Positions 10,262-21,168 of a DNA stretch of 64,000 bases are shown in pieces. The position numbers were made by a program, and so were the translations under genes. The DNA lies in assembly GCA_033239525.1 (NCBI GenBank), contig BSYO01000036.1, forward strand, positions 7,090,126 through 7,154,125, read 5' to 3'. The stretch's first letter is position 1, and each line of letters opens with the position of its first letter. Below the pieces are notes generated by a model. It was given only the letters and a program-made list of their open reading frames with translations. It made no database searches and had not been told where the DNA came from. The DNA comes from Nepenthes gracilis. Lineage: Eukaryota; Streptophyta; Magnoliopsida; Caryophyllales; Nepenthaceae.

Positions 10262-11200
10262 ATGTCTAACAAGAGAAAGGAGAAATGTTCGGGATGACAA
10301 CACTTCGATCGTGAGGCAAGATATGCAAACCTCTTTTCGATGAGAATGGCGAAGTCATAGAAGCTTTGACTCGACCACTCCACCAACTCCGGTGACCACC
10401 CGGTTCTGTCCATCGGGAAAGGTCGGTCTACGATCGGTTTACCAATGAACGGATCCCCGAATTTGGGGGAACTGATCCATTGAAGGGTGAAACATGGATT
10501 CAGCGATGAAGAAAAGGTATTTCTTTGTAATCAAATGCCTGCTTTGGGATATGGTGCTTTATGCCCACACATAAGGCTGGCGGGGAAGCACACCAGATCG
10601 GTGGGAGATGCGAAAGGGTTTTCAACATGCGGATCGGGAGATTAGTTGGGAGATGCTTGAGGCGGCTTTCTGGAGAAATACTTTCTTGCAAATCTTCGTG
10701 GGCAAAAGGAGGATGAATTCCTTCGCCTAAGGCAGGAAAATCGCTCGGTAGCAGAGTATGATTCAAAATTTACTGAATTATCTCGTTATGCCCCTTTCAT
10801 GGTGGAAGATGAGGAGAGGAAGGTCAGACGATTCTTTCAGGGATTACGAGATGATATCAGGAGACACCTTTCCACTCTGACGTTGACAACTTATGGGGAG
10901 GTGCCCGCTAAGGCGGCTATTTATGAGAAGGAATTGGAGGGAGCAATGTCCAGACAAAGGACTTTGTTCAGGCATCCAAGGCCAGTGCTAGCGAAGTGCC
11001 TTCTAAGAAGGCGAGACCATCAAGGTTCGGCGGGGAACAGAGCCGATCGGTGCTGAATTCTCGCACTGCGGCTAATGATGTATGTGATCATTGCGGGAGA
11101 TCATATGGTGGAAAGCCTTGCTACAAGAAGTTGGGAGTTTGTTATAACTGTGGGCAGGCGGGGCATATGATTAGGGATTGTCCGGTCGCTAAACAAGTCC
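10262..11200 (+). pseudogene. gag of element B, frameshifted
   Basis: A first ATG at about 10261 opens a short Lys-rich frame that shifts at once. The central gag region is open at 10799-11056 (VEDEERKVRRFFQGL then RRHLSTLTLTTYGE), and the C-terminal part at 10996-11200 has a zinc knuckle: CYNCGQAGHMIRDCP (about 11143-11187), preceded by a Cys-rich CDHCG stretch. Gag forms the particle and binds element RNA in family members. At least three frameshifts make this copy non-functional. Confidence 0.85.
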
Positions 11201-11219
11201 CAGGAGTTAAGTCTCCTAT

Positions 11220-11560
11220 CCCGGCCAAAGTATTTGCTATTTGCAAAGGAGGAGAAAAGTCTACGGAGGTGGTAGAAGGTACACTTTCTATCTGTGGCAT
11301 CTCTTGTCACGTACTCTTTGATTCTCGTATCCACGCAGTCTTTTGTTTCCCATGAATTTTGAAGCATCGATGACCCTTCCCAAAGTTCTTGAATACCCAT
11401 TAATGGTTGCCTCACCAACAGGTCGTCAAGTAATATTAAATATAGCATTTTCTCAATGCCTGATAAAAGAAAATGAATTCTTTATGCCCGTTGACTTGGT
11501 TTTCTTGGAAATGAAAGACTTTGATGCGATTTTGGGGATGGGTAGTTAGCGGATATCATG
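11220..11560 (+). pseudogene. Protease of element B
   Basis: The region reads VVEGTLSICGISCHVLFDS, where the last residues stand at the retropepsin D(S/T)G site; the glycine is lost and a frameshift follows. It resumes as LEYPLMVASPTG and MPVDLVFLEMKDFDAILGM (11343-11549), the conserved flap-to-end block of Tekay-type proteases. It would cleave Gag-Pol; this copy is broken at the active site. Confidence 0.75.
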
Positions 11561-12570
11561 CCAAGATTGATTGTTTAGGAAAAGAGTAGAATTCACCATT
11601 CGGAAACAAGCCTTTCCCATTCGAGGGTGTTCACGAAAGGAAGCATCCCGCTTTATTTTGCTCTTCATGCCGGGCATCCGATTAGTGATGGATGCCAAGC
11701 CTATCTAGCCTTTGCTAGTGTGTCTGAGAAAATCAAGAATCTCGGCTAGAAATTCCGGTGGTACGGGAATTTGAAGACGTATTCACGGATGATTTACGGA
11801 TTGCCACCCCAACGAGTTAGAATTTGGTGTGGAATTGATACGGGTTCAAAGACCGATATCCAAACCACCCTATCGAATGGCACTCGGCTGAACTCAAAGA
11901 GTTGAAACAACAAGCTGCTTGGGACTGCTTGATAAAGGTTTCATTCGCCGAGTGTGTCACCATAGGGAGCACTGTTCTTTTTGTCAAAAAGAAGGACGGG
12001 ACCGTGAGATTATGTGTGGATTATTGGGAATTAAACAAAATCACCATCAAGAACAAATATCCTCTACTAAGGATCGATGATCTCCTTGATCGATTACAAG
12101 GAGCTTGCATATTTTGAAAATCGATCTTAGATCCGAATATCATCAACCGGATCAGTAAGGAGGATATAGCAAAGACGGCGTTTGAACGGTATGGGCATTA
12201 TGAATTTTAGTAATGCCTTTTGGATTGACTAATGCTCACTGTTTTTATGGATCGATGAATCGAATTTTCCAACCATACGGACAAGTTCGTGATTGTATTT
12301 ATTCATGACATCCTTGTGTACTCGAAAAGCTCCGAGGAACACGAGGAACATTTACGCACTACACTTGATTCTTAGGGAGCATCGGTTGTTCGCCAAGTTG
12401 TAGAAGTGCGAGTTTTGGTTGGAAGAGGTAGGATTCCTTGGACACGTCGTCTAAGGAAGGAATCTCTGTCGATCCTATGAAGGTGGAAGCGAGTTGTAAA
12501 GTGGAGCCAGCCAACACGTGGATCGAAGTGCGAAGTTTCTTAGGCTCTGGCTGGATACTATAGGCGATTT
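11561..12570 (+). pseudogene. Reverse transcriptase of element B, heavily frameshifted
   Basis: Only 11902-12117 is a sizeable open piece: [31 protein letters not shown] and [12 protein letters not shown] mark RT motifs 1 and 2. Downstream, the palm region is recognisable in changing frames (FVIVFIHDILVYSKS-like around 12285-12330, where the catalytic pair is altered to HD). There are many one- or two-base indels against element G. Confidence 0.75.
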
Positions 12571-13075
12571 GTGGAGAACTTTTCTCAAATCGCCGTGCCA
12601 CTCACTCAATTAACTAAGAAAGATGCCAAGTTCGAGTGGACCAAAGATTGTGAAGAGAGCTTCCAGACGCTTAAAGACCGGTTGACTTCTGCTCCAGTCC
12701 TGACCATTCCAAACGAGTCAGGAGGACTGATTGTTTACTGCGATGCTTCGAAGATTGGATTGGGCTGTGTTCTAATGCAACACGGTCGGGTAATTGCCTA
12801 TGGGTCGCGACAGTTGAAGGACCGTGAAAGGAATTACCCAACTCACGATCTAGAATTGGCCGCAGTGGTGTTTGCATTGAAGATCTGGAGACATTACTTA
12901 TATGGTGAAAGATTTTTAGTCTACTCAGACCACAAGAGTCTAAAATATTTGTTCTCCCAGAAGGAGCTAAACATGAGGCAGAGGCGATGGATTGAATTCC
13001 TGAAAGATTATGACTGCGAAATCCGTTATGAGCGAGAAAGGCCAACGTGGTTGCCGAGCCCGCGTTAAGTAGGCG
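12571..13075 (+). pseudogene. RNase H of element B
   Basis: An open frame of 165 codons with [54 protein letters not shown] and [18 protein letters not shown]. These place the first Asp, Glu and second Asp of retroviral-type RNase H. It normally degrades RNA in the RNA-DNA hybrid. The frame ends near 13068 by a shift just before integrase. Confidence 0.88.
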
Positions 13076-13118
13076 ACTGGGATGTTAGCTAGAATGCAAG
13101 TTAAACAAATGGAGTTCT

Positions 13119-14270
13119 TTGGATTGTCTCATGAACTATGATGTCCAACGTTTTGTGCATGGGAAGCGAATGATTTTGGCGCATCTTCAAGTTCAACCGG
13201 AATTGATTAATGAAGTGAAGGGGTGTCAAACGAATGACTCTTTTCTTGTAAAGATCATGGGCGAGCTAGATAAAGAATCTCGAAGTGATTTTCAGATTTC
13301 GCCGGATGGAGCTTTGAGATTCAGAATTCGGTTATGTGTGCCAGACAATAAAGACTTAAAGGAGAAAATTCTTAAAGAAGCTCATCGATCCCGTTATACG
13401 ATCCACCCAGGAGCCAATAAGATGCATCAGGATTTGAAAAAGACATTCTGGTGGAGAAATATGAAAAGGGATATCGCAACTTATGTAGAAAAGTGCCTTA
13501 TATGTCAGCAAGTAAAGGCCGAAAGAAAACTGCCGTCTGGGTTATTACAACCAATGCCATTACCAGAATGGAAATGGGAGGATATCGCCATGGATTTTGT
13601 GACTGGTCTACCTATGACGCCAAAGAAACATGATGCTATTTGGGTGATTGTTGACCGACTAACAAAGTCAGCCCACTTTCTGGCAATCCGGATGACTTAC
13701 CCCCTTGGTAAGTTAGCCCAGCTATATGTGAACGAGATTGTCAGACTTCATGGTGTGCCTGCCTCTATTGTATCCGATAGAGACCCTCACTTTGTTTCAC
13801 GATTCTGGAAGAGTCTACATCAAGAATTAGGTACTGAATTAAAATTTAGTACTGCTTTTCATCCGCAAACTGACGGCCAATTAGAACGGACTATCCAGAT
13901 TCTTGAGGATATGTTAAGGGCCTCAGTCCTGGAGATGAAAAGGACTTGGGATGATTCATTGGCTCTTGCAGAGTTTGCATATAATAACAACTATCAGGCC
14001 AGTATCGGCATGGCTCCTTTTGAGGCATTATATGGGAGAAAATGTAGATCGCCAATTCATTGGGAGGAACACGGAGATAGAAGAATTTTGGGTCCAGACA
14101 TTATCAAGGAGTCAGCAGAAAAGATAAAGATACTACATGAGAATCTCATAGTAGCTCAGAGCAGACAAAAGAGCTATGCAGACCGGAGAAGATCAGCATT
14201 GAAGTTTGAAAAAGGCGATTTTGTGTTTCTAAAGGTATCACCAACCAAGGGAAAGTCTGATTTTGGGTAA
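13119..14270 (+). CDS. Integrase of element B (open frame, 383 codons)
   Basis: The best preserved domain in the window. Zinc module: HPGANKMHQDLKK with CLICQQVK (HHCC). Core: MDFVTGLP supplies the first Asp, IVSDRDPHF the second, and DGQLERTIQ the Glu, so all three catalytic residues are present. The C-terminal region LKFEKGDFVFLKVSPTKG precedes a frameshift at about 14266. It joins element DNA to the target. It is part of pol rather than a separate gene, so the ATG at 13119 is not a true start. Upstream frameshifts mean it could not be expressed from this copy. Confidence 0.85.
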   Translation: MDCLMNYDVQRFVHGKRMILAHLQVQPELINEVKGCQTNDSFLVKIMGELDKESRSDFQISPDGALRFRIRLCVPDNKDLKEKILKEAHRSRYTIHPGANKMHQDLKKTFWWRNMKRDIATYVEKCLICQQVKAERKLPSGLLQPMPLPEWKWEDIAMDFVTGLPMTPKKHDAIWVIVDRLTKSAHFLAIRMTYPLGKLAQLYVNEIVRLHGVPASIVSDRDPHFVSRFWKSLHQELGTELKFSTAFHPQTDGQLERTIQILEDMLRASVLEMKRTWDDSLALAEFAYNNNYQASIGMAPFEALYGRKCRSPIHWEEHGDRRILGPDIIKESAEKIKILHENLIVAQSRQKSYADRRRSALKFEKGDFVFLKVSPTKGKSDFG

Positions 14271-14294
14271 AAAGAAACTGAAGCCTCGTTTTTA

Positions 14295-14635
14295 TTGGGC
14301 CTTTTGAAATCTGGAAAAGATTCGAGAAGTAGCTTACTGACTTGCTTTGCCTCCGGACTTGGTGAAGTACATGATGTGTTTCATGTGTCCATGCTTCGAA
14401 AGTACGTCCATGATCCTACTCATGTAATTGAGTATGAACCTCTGACGGTCGACAAGGATTTATCCTATGTAGAAGAACCAGTGGAAATCTTGGATCGTAA
14501 GGAATAGAGATTACGCACCAAATCAATTGCTCTAGTAAAGGTGCTCTGGAAGAATCACACACCGGAAGAGGCAACTTGGGAACGAGAGGAGGAGATTCGA
14601 AACAAATACCCACATTTATTTTCTCGAGGTTAGTG
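14295..14635 (+). pseudogene. Integrase C-terminus and chromodomain of element B
   Basis: After the frameshift the text continues with EVHDVFHVSMLRKYVHDP and EYEPLTVDKDLSYVEEPVEIL. A stop at about 14505 (GGAATAGAG) interrupts the chromodomain, which then reads ALVKVLWKNHTPEEATWERE and ends YPHLFS. Aromatic and acidic positions typical of group II chromodomains are visible. In family members this domain guides insertion to heterochromatin. Confidence 0.85.
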
Positions 14636-14670
14636 ACTTTATTTAAAATTTCGAGGACGAAATTCTTATA

Positions 14671-14682
14671 AGTGGGGGAGGT
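14671..14682 (+). other. Polypurine tract of element B
   Basis: AGTGGGGGAGGT stands directly before the TG of the right LTR. It is the expected plus-strand primer site. Confidence 0.85.
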
Positions 14683-17405
14683 TGTAACGACCCAAAATTT
14701 GAATAAGGAAATTTTAAACATTAGGTCCGGTCAACGCCCGTTGACCGGAAATCCAAAGGTGAAGAAGTCCGGAATTGGCATTGAGGAAATTTCTGTCCGG
14801 ATTTCCTTAATGCAGTCCAGATTCCCATAATAAATGAAGTCCGGATTTCCCTTGGTAAATGAACTCCAGATTTCCGGAGTAAAAACGCATGTGGATTTGC
14901 TGAAAGAAAACACTCCAGATTTCTTGACGTGAAAACGCGTCCGGATCACTCCGGATTTCCGCAGTGAAATGTGAGTTCGGACTTGTTGAAAAAGTCCGGT
15001 CACAATTAAGACAGAATTTTGGGGAAGGAGCAGCATTTAATGTCCGCAGTTCCCGATACGTGTTGGAAAACAAATTCACATGGGAAATGAAGGAATAATT
15101 TGTGGCAACATTGAAAATTAGGAAGAATTATAAATGAGGGCCACCCAAACTTAGGGTTATAAATAAGGGCCTTAGGGCCTCAAGAATATGGCACTATTAG
15201 AAACCCTCCTAAAAGTAGAAGGCAGAAAGCTAAGGAAAAAGTAGAGAAGAACTCAGGCAAGATACTCACCCCTATTTCTAAAACTCATGTTTATTTATGT
15301 AATTATGAAATTATATGATATTCTGTATGAATATGATGTTACTGTTCGTTCTGAAATGGATGTTTAAAGGAAATTCTGTTATGCATGATTTTAGTTAATG
15401 TTCTGTCAAATTCAATCTTTGAAATTTAAGATAAATGAACCGCGTCCCTTAAAAAAACGAAAATGAACTCCGCCCTCTTGTAGAAATGAAATAAACTCCG
15501 GCCCTTTGAACAAATCTGCTCCGTCCTTTGTGAAAAAGAAACTCTGGCCTTATGTCCTAAAAAGAAGTTCGGCCTACTGTAAAAAACTCCGGCCCTTTAA
15601 ATAATATGCTCATTCCTTTGTGAAAAGAAACTCTGGCCTTATGGTACTCCGGCCTTTGATGTTTCGGTTTTGCCGTGCTAAAATCGAGATCGGCTCTCTT
15701 CATGTTAAAATCGAAATCGGCTTTCTTCATGTTAAAATCGAGATCGGCTCTCTTCATGTTAAGATCGAAATCGGCTTTCTTCATGTTAAAATCGAGATCG
15801 GCTCTCATCATGTTAAAATCGAGATCGGCTTTCTTCATGCTAAAATCGAAACCGGCTTCCTTCGTGATAAAATCGAAATCGACTTTCTTTGTATTAAAAT
15901 CGAAATCGGTTTTCTTGTGTTAAAAATTGAAATCGGCCCCTTTGTGATATCAATGAAACCGGCCCTGAGTACTTGAAATAGAAACCAGCTCTAATTTAAA
16001 TTTGAAACCGGCCATGTGTCTTGGAATTTGGACTCCGTCCTATGAGCTCCGGATTTTTTAAAGAAAATCCACTCCGTCCCTTTGAGCTCTGGATTTTAAA
16101 GGAAGATCCACTCCGGCCCTTTGAACTCCGGAATTTAAAAGAAAAGCCACTCCGGCCTTGAACTCCGAATTATTTATTAAAGACAAGTCACTCCGGATTT
16201 CTGTAAAACAAAAGCACTCCGTCCGTTTAGAGCTCCGTCCAAGTCCTCCGTCTTTTAAAAAGAAAACGGCACTCCGTCCCTGATTAAAGAACTTTCGACT
16301 TTTGGAGCATAATGTAATTGTGCTCCGTCTTTCATAAATAAAGAACTTCGGCTTTGACTAAAGTAAATGAACTTCGGTTTTGAAAGACAGCGAACTCCGG
16401 TTTCAAAAGAAAACTAACCGGCTTTGACTAAAGGAAATGAACTCCGGCTTCAAGTAATTAACTCTCGTGATGAACTTAGCTTTCCATTTTGAACTTGGCT
16501 TACATATTAAAAAAAAGAGCTTGGAAAATTTAACCAGATTTTGCTTTGGAAAAATGAACTTTGGCTTTGATGATATGAACTTGATGAAAGAACAAGAAAA
16601 CATATGGATTATGGACAAGTGGAACTCTTCCGACTTTTGAAATATGATATATGGCCGATAAAGAACACGAACCAAGAACCGAGTTTCCATTAAACTTCTT
16701 TGTTAAAGATGGACGAAGGATATTGGAGTGACACTCGAGGATGCCTCTGGGCCACGGGAGGGGACCTTTTGGTGGCACAAGAACTATGGACTATGGCCCC
16801 GTATGCCGGGTTAAAGGCATGACCTCCCCGCCCAGGGGAGCATAATGAGGGGATACGGCTTTAGGTTGTGGGGTAGCACACAACCGTCATCGATGTTGTC
16901 CGCTCCGCCCGGTCCCTAAAGATGATATGAATTCGAATGATTTTGATGAATTTTTCTAAAGACAAGATAAAAGAGTATGGACCAAGAAGAAACGATGTGA
17001 TGAATTTTAATATGATAGGTTATGATCTATAATTTGATTATATGTATGCTTGTATTTTACGCATGTGAGTATCTCTGTTGGCTTTGTAAGCTCACTCTTG
17101 TAAATTTTCAAATGACAAGCTTATGGAGGACGAAGTTGAGTAGAGTCTTTTGGTGTAGTTGGAAGTTTTCAATTGAACCGATTTTCAAAGTTTTGTTTGA
17201 AGAAATTTGTATTATTGATTCATTTGCTTATGAATGTAGAATGTTTAGTGATATTATGGGACTTATGAAATTATTTATCTTTAGAATGCATCTCAGGTAT
17301 GAATGAAGAAAAGAAAAATTTTTATGTTCACTTTTTATCTCTTAATTGTAAGGAAATTTAGATTTGACGACGGCTTTTGATGGTATAAAAAGTCAGGTCG
17401 TCACA
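14683..17405 (+). repeat. 3' LTR of element B
   Basis: 2,723 bp, from TGTAACGACC to GTCGTCACA. It carries the same TATA pair (15128-15166), the same 27-bp array and the same dispersed CTCCGGCC blocks as the left LTR. Substitutions between copies are few relative to the number of small indels. Confidence 0.95.
15676..15944. repeat. 27-bp tandem array in the right LTR of B
   Basis: Ten units in the same order as 8340-8608, with a few point differences (for example TTAAGATCG in unit 4 and GAAATCGAC in unit 8). Copy number has not changed since insertion. Confidence 0.92.
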
Positions 17406-17410
17406 TACAT
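17406..17410. repeat. Target site duplication TACAT (right) of element B
   Basis: Pairs with 7349-7353. Removing 7354-17410 restores a continuous reading frame at the start of the element A protease. Confidence 0.95.
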
Positions 17411-19104
17411 GGTCTAAATCCCTACTGCTAAAGCAGATAACATCGTCTTCACTCCCAAGCCCCGTCCTTGGCCTCTTCGCTGCTGCAAGTCCACGCCCGT
17501 CTCCCTCAGCCGGTCGGCTGGAGATCATGTTCATGACCCCCGCAGCCACTTGGTTCCTGGGGGGCTCTGTGTCTCCACCGCCCTCGGGCCCTGAGGCCTG
17601 TCCTGGCCTCTGAAGGAAGCGGTTGAGGTGTCCTCTTCGGATGAGCTCCTCAATCTCCCTCTGCAAGGTCCTGCAGTCCTCTGTGCTGTGACCCCCGCAG
17701 CGGTGGAAGTCGCAATATTTCGATTGGTCCCCACCGTTCGGGTTCTTCAGCTGCTTGGGTCACTTCAGGAATTTTTTCCCACGGATCTGCATGAGGACGT
17801 TGGTACGAGAGTCATTCAACGGCATAAGATGGATGGGTCGCGGCTCTCTCCGAGAGCTCTGCTCGGCCTTATGGTGCTTCTTTGACGTCTGGGGACTTTG
17901 ATAGTCCCCAGATTTCCTTTTTCCCTCCGCGGCCTTCTGCTGAGGGTGCTCGTCCCTCTCAGGCCTTTTGGCGTCGTTGGCCTCTTCGGCCGCGATGTAA
18001 GCCCTGGCTACAGCCTCAACCTCTATGAAGGTCCGCGGGCCTTTATGTATGAGGTGCTTAAAGAAAGCACCCCCTTCGAGGGCCGAGAGGAAGACGTTCA
18101 GCTTCACCTCGTCGGTCAGCCTCGGGATCTGCCTGGTCTCTGCTGCAAACCGTGCCAGGAATCCTCTCAAGTTCTCCCTGGCCCCTTGCTTGATTCGAGT
18201 GAGGTGCCAGGGCTGTTTCTCCACTCTCCTGCTAGAGGCAAACTGGGACAGGAAAGCCGCCGTCAGGTCTCCAAAATCGCGGATAGAATCCGCGGGCATT
18301 CCGTAGAACCATATCCGTGCATCCCCCTTGAGAGTCAGAGGGAAGCACTGGCACATGGTTGTCTCGTCCAAACCTTGGAGGCTCAGGTGCTCCCTGAAAT
18401 GATTAAGGTGATCCATGGGATCACTCGCGCTCGTCTCTAACTCAGGTTAGGCATCTTGAACTTTGGGAGCGTCCTCGTCCTAATCTCGTGGAAAAAGAGG
18501 TGGAGTGCGTTAGCTCCTCCTCCGCCGCTCTCACGCAAGATCGGGTTTCATCCTCTTTCCGATCGGCCTCCACTCGAGGTGGGGCAGGCCGTCCTTCTCG
18601 TTCGGGTAGTGCCTTAACTCATAAGGCTCGAACCGCACGACCCCCGGGGACCGTGCGGGCTCCTCTTGGGAGCGCATCTCGGGGAACCGCTTGATCGTCG
18701 TGGGTCGCGGCGGTTTCGTTGAGCCTCGAATGGCGTCTCTCGGGCTTTCTCCTTGAACCCAGGGACACAGTTGGTCATCGACCCTTCGTGGTGCTCTGCT
18801 GTTGGAAGCCCACAGGTCCTCGGGTGTTCTCGTCGACTAGGAGGTCTTTCGCGTGGCCGCCTCCTTCGTTCCCGACTTGCGCGCCTCGGCTGTGAGGCCA
18901 CTGTCGAGGAACCGCCCTCGCTTAAATCGGGGTGATTTTGGAGCAGAGGGTCACGAAGGCCTGTGACATGCCGGCTACCTGGGCGGCCAAGCCCCTCACC
19001 ACCGGATCAGGATGATCCTCAACCCCAGCACAGGGGTTAGCGCCACCGCCTTGCGAGGCCACTTCTCTGGGGTCTGCGCTCGCTTGCGCCCTTGTGTTCA
19101 CCAT
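17411..19104 (-). pseudogene. gag of element A, frameshifted
   Basis: The start MVNTRAQAS (19078-19104) is the usual Tat-lineage gag opening and is also present in element C. After about 60 codons the frame shifts; an Arg-rich section follows (18420-18920). The core capsid domain is open at 17760-18416: MDHLNHFREHLSLQG, MCQCFPLTLKGDARIWF, and LTAAFLSQFASSRR. The end (17411-17666) reads REIEELIRRGHLNRF and stops at the site of element B. Gag would form the particle; at least two frameshifts are present. Confidence 0.88.
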
Positions 19105-19168
19105 TTGGAGATTCGAAGCTTGGGTCGTTGGGTACTTGTGGAAAATGTGAAAAGCAGACTTTCAGCGC

Positions 19169-19188
19169 TTCCCACCAAACGGCGCCAA
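19169..19188 (-). other. Primer binding site of element A
   Basis: On the minus strand TTGGCGCCGTTTGGTGGGAA follows the CA that closes the 5' LTR. Element C has the near-identical TTGGCGCCGTCTGTGGGAA in the same place. TGGCGCC-type sites are usual for Tat elements; the tRNA was not identified here. Confidence 0.75.
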
Positions 19189-19975
19189 TGTTGCGCCCAG
19201 TTGACTCTAACCGCGCATTAAATCGAGTGCGAGCAGATTCTCAAGCACGCGGACGGGCAGATTGGAGCAACACAAAGTAAGTAGACGTCGAGTGAAGAGA
19301 GAAAAGTACAGGGGCAGTGGAAGAACACATCAGTTTACGTGGAAAACCCCTCAATCTGGCGAAGGGTGAAAAACTACGGTAGCGGACGAGCAGTCCGAGA
19401 AATCTCACTATGGTGAAGAGAAATTACAACAATGGATGCCTGGGAAACTTTAACGTTCTCAGGATGTTACAGCGCAAGAAAGGTAACTTCTCTCTCTTCT
19501 GGAGGGTTCTTGCTTGAGTATGGGTATGAGGATTCAGAAGCAAAAAAGGTCCTTCTTCAGTTGTTGATGTTGGGTATTTATAAAGAATGTGATGCCGTAA
19601 GGGAGGCGACGCGTGGCATTGGCGTGCTCGGGGTTACACCACCATCGCCACTTTTGTGGATGTTTGTGATGAGGGACACTGTCGCGATCTGCCAATCTGA
19701 CCTTCGTGGCGCGCGCATGCCTCCAGTGCGGCGTGTCGGAGGGCTGTTGGTCGCTCGTAGCGACATGCGCAGCCGCGTGGGCTATCAGCTGGCATTTGAG
19801 TCATTTTGGCCTTCCTGGTGGTTCCCGTCTCAAATGGGTCTTAGTGCCGTCCGGTGACAGCGCTGGAAACAGGCAGCCATTTGAATTTGATAGAACATGG
19901 GCTTTAGTGGCCTTTACATGTAGCTCTTTTGAAACAACTTCTGCGGTTTTGGGCCTAGGGTTCCAGAATCCATCA
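19189..19975 (-). repeat. 5' LTR of element A
   Basis: 787 bp, TG at 19189 to CA at 19975. A minus-strand TATA-like box (plus-strand TATTTATAAA) lies at 19575-19584. The copy is complete, unlike the left LTR. Confidence 0.88.
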
Positions 19976-20343
19976 TGTCTATTTAAACTCAATTAGTTAT
20001 TTCAATATTAAATTTTTAGATAAAAAACTTTCATAGATATTATATTTTTGAAGTAAGTTAAATGTATTATTTAAATGATAAAATACATTTGGGAACTCTT
20101 CCCCGGACAATCCCTCACCGGCCACTTTGCAGTAGACGGTTTGTCCCAAATCGAGCCCTAATATTTGGAGCAATACCACCAGCCGCTTGAGCCCTAAGGG
20201 GAGAAGAACTGCATCACTGTGCTGTTACGGCTGCTGCGATATTCTCCGTTTGTGCTGTGAAGTGAGAGAGAGAGAGAGCTACAACCAACCCAACCGATTC
20301 AATTAGAGAAAGAGAGAATAGATAGAGAAGCCCTAACTCTAGC
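19976..20343 (+). promoter_or_regulatory. Promoter or 5' UTR-like region of a possible host transcription unit
   Basis: Three AGCCCTAA/GAGCCCTAA boxes (about 20152, 20187 and 20328), similar to the telo-box found before many plant housekeeping genes, a (GA)n tract at 20264-20278, and an AT-rich stretch before them (19976-20095) make this look like a core promoter and leader. There is no direct evidence of transcription. Confidence 0.3.
20264..20278. repeat. (GA)n microsatellite
   Basis: A run of GA dinucleotides, common in plant 5' leaders. Confidence 0.9.
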
Positions 20344-20486
20344 ATGCACCCTGTGGATCCTTCTTTCTTGATTTCGGCCGTTATTGTGAGCCTTGGAATT
20401 CTGCCATTATTGCGAACTGTTAGAGGATTACCGAGATTCCCCTGGAGCTGCCACATTGCTGAGTTTTGGTGGAGCTCAAAATCGAG
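20344..20486 (+). CDS. Possible first exon of an unrecognised host gene
   Basis: An ATG at 20344 opens a frame beginning MHPVDPSFLISAVIVSLGIL, hydrophobic over about 20 residues and so like a signal or membrane segment. It runs to AATCGAG|GCAAGT, a perfect match to the GC-AG donor consensus (GC at 20487); a GT at 20491 is an alternative. I do not recognise the peptide and find no downstream exon. Element E sits 680 bp further on and may have entered an intron. It may equally be a chance frame in a leader or non-coding RNA. Confidence 0.22.
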
Positions 20487-21163
20487 GCAAGTGAATTACT
20501 CATTCTTTATGTGTTCTGTCATCTTGCGAGTGTGAATCTCATTCTTGACAATCTCTAATTTCTCTGGCTTTGAAGATTTTATATGATTCCGACGTCCTTC
20601 GTCCATATGCGTGTGCTGAACGAATAATTTGTGGCGTATGGAAATTGTATGTCTTGGCGTTCATTGGCGTCCAACCACCACTCTGTTTGACCCCACCCTT
20701 TTAATGAGCTGCTGTATCTTTCCTTAGTCGGCAGTGTGGAGGAGGATTTTAGTTGTGGTAGGCAAGAACGGATGACGATATATTCTATATGTCATTATGC
20801 CTTGTTACTGGTTTTGAGTATGTAGGTTCATTCAGTTGGAATTGCAGGACCTACAGATGGTGTACATAACCGATATGGGGTAGATGATTTGCCCAAGTTA
20901 TCGTTTTTTTATGAACTGACTGAATTGGGGGTGTTTCGGCTTTTATAGTTCCATAAATTCATAATTCCAAATATATATTGCTGTAATTTTTGTAGGTGAA
21001 CAATAGAAACCAGATCGATCGATAGATAATTTGTTATTTCAATTTGACCGAATGAATAACTGGGCCCCTTTGTTTAGCTGTTATCCAAAATTCAATGCTC
21101 AGTGGTTGATTATGTTTACAACTTCTTTGTCCAATTGATGTGCCTGAGCAACATTAGACCTGT
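20487..21163. other. AT-rich sequence between the possible exon and element E
   Basis: T-rich, with many stops in all frames. It resembles plant intron sequence. No gene or repeat recognised. Confidence 0.4.
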
Positions 21164-21168
21164 GCCTG
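21164..21168. repeat. Target site duplication GCCTG (left) of element E
   Basis: GCCTG precedes the TG of the left LTR and recurs at 26744-26748. Confidence 0.92.

Larger units (their letters stand above)
7354..17405 (+). mobile_element. Element B: chromodomain Ty3/Gypsy (Tekay/Del-type) nested in element A
   Basis: A 10,052-bp element with LTRs of about 2.7 kb, both starting TGTAACGACCC, and a TACAT duplication. Inside are gag with a zinc knuckle, protease, RT, RNase H, integrase and a chromodomain in that order. Long LTRs and a C-terminal chromodomain fit the Tekay/Del branch of chromoviruses. Integrase is intact over 383 codons but gag, protease and RT are frameshifted. The end of the 5' LTR and the primer binding site look altered: the left LTR ends GTCGTC then CTGATT, where the right copy has GTCGTCACA. 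Confidence 0.93.
322..19975 (-). mobile_element. Element A: Tat-lineage Ty3/Gypsy retrotransposon, split by element B
   Basis: Reading the minus strand from right to left, the order is 5' LTR (19189-19975), primer binding site, gag (17411-19104), protease (7124-7353 after removing element B), RT and RNase H, a second archaeal-type RNase H, integrase (to 3603), a 57-bp tandem repeat, an antisense ORF on the plus strand, polypurine tract and 3' LTR (322-945). A second RNase H before integrase and an antisense extra ORF are known traits of the Tat lineage. Without B the element is about 9.6 kb. It is defective: gag and pol carry frameshifts, an integrase catalytic Asp is changed, and the 3' LTR has lost its last ~170 bp. 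No target duplication can be read because the left end is missing. Confidence 0.9.
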
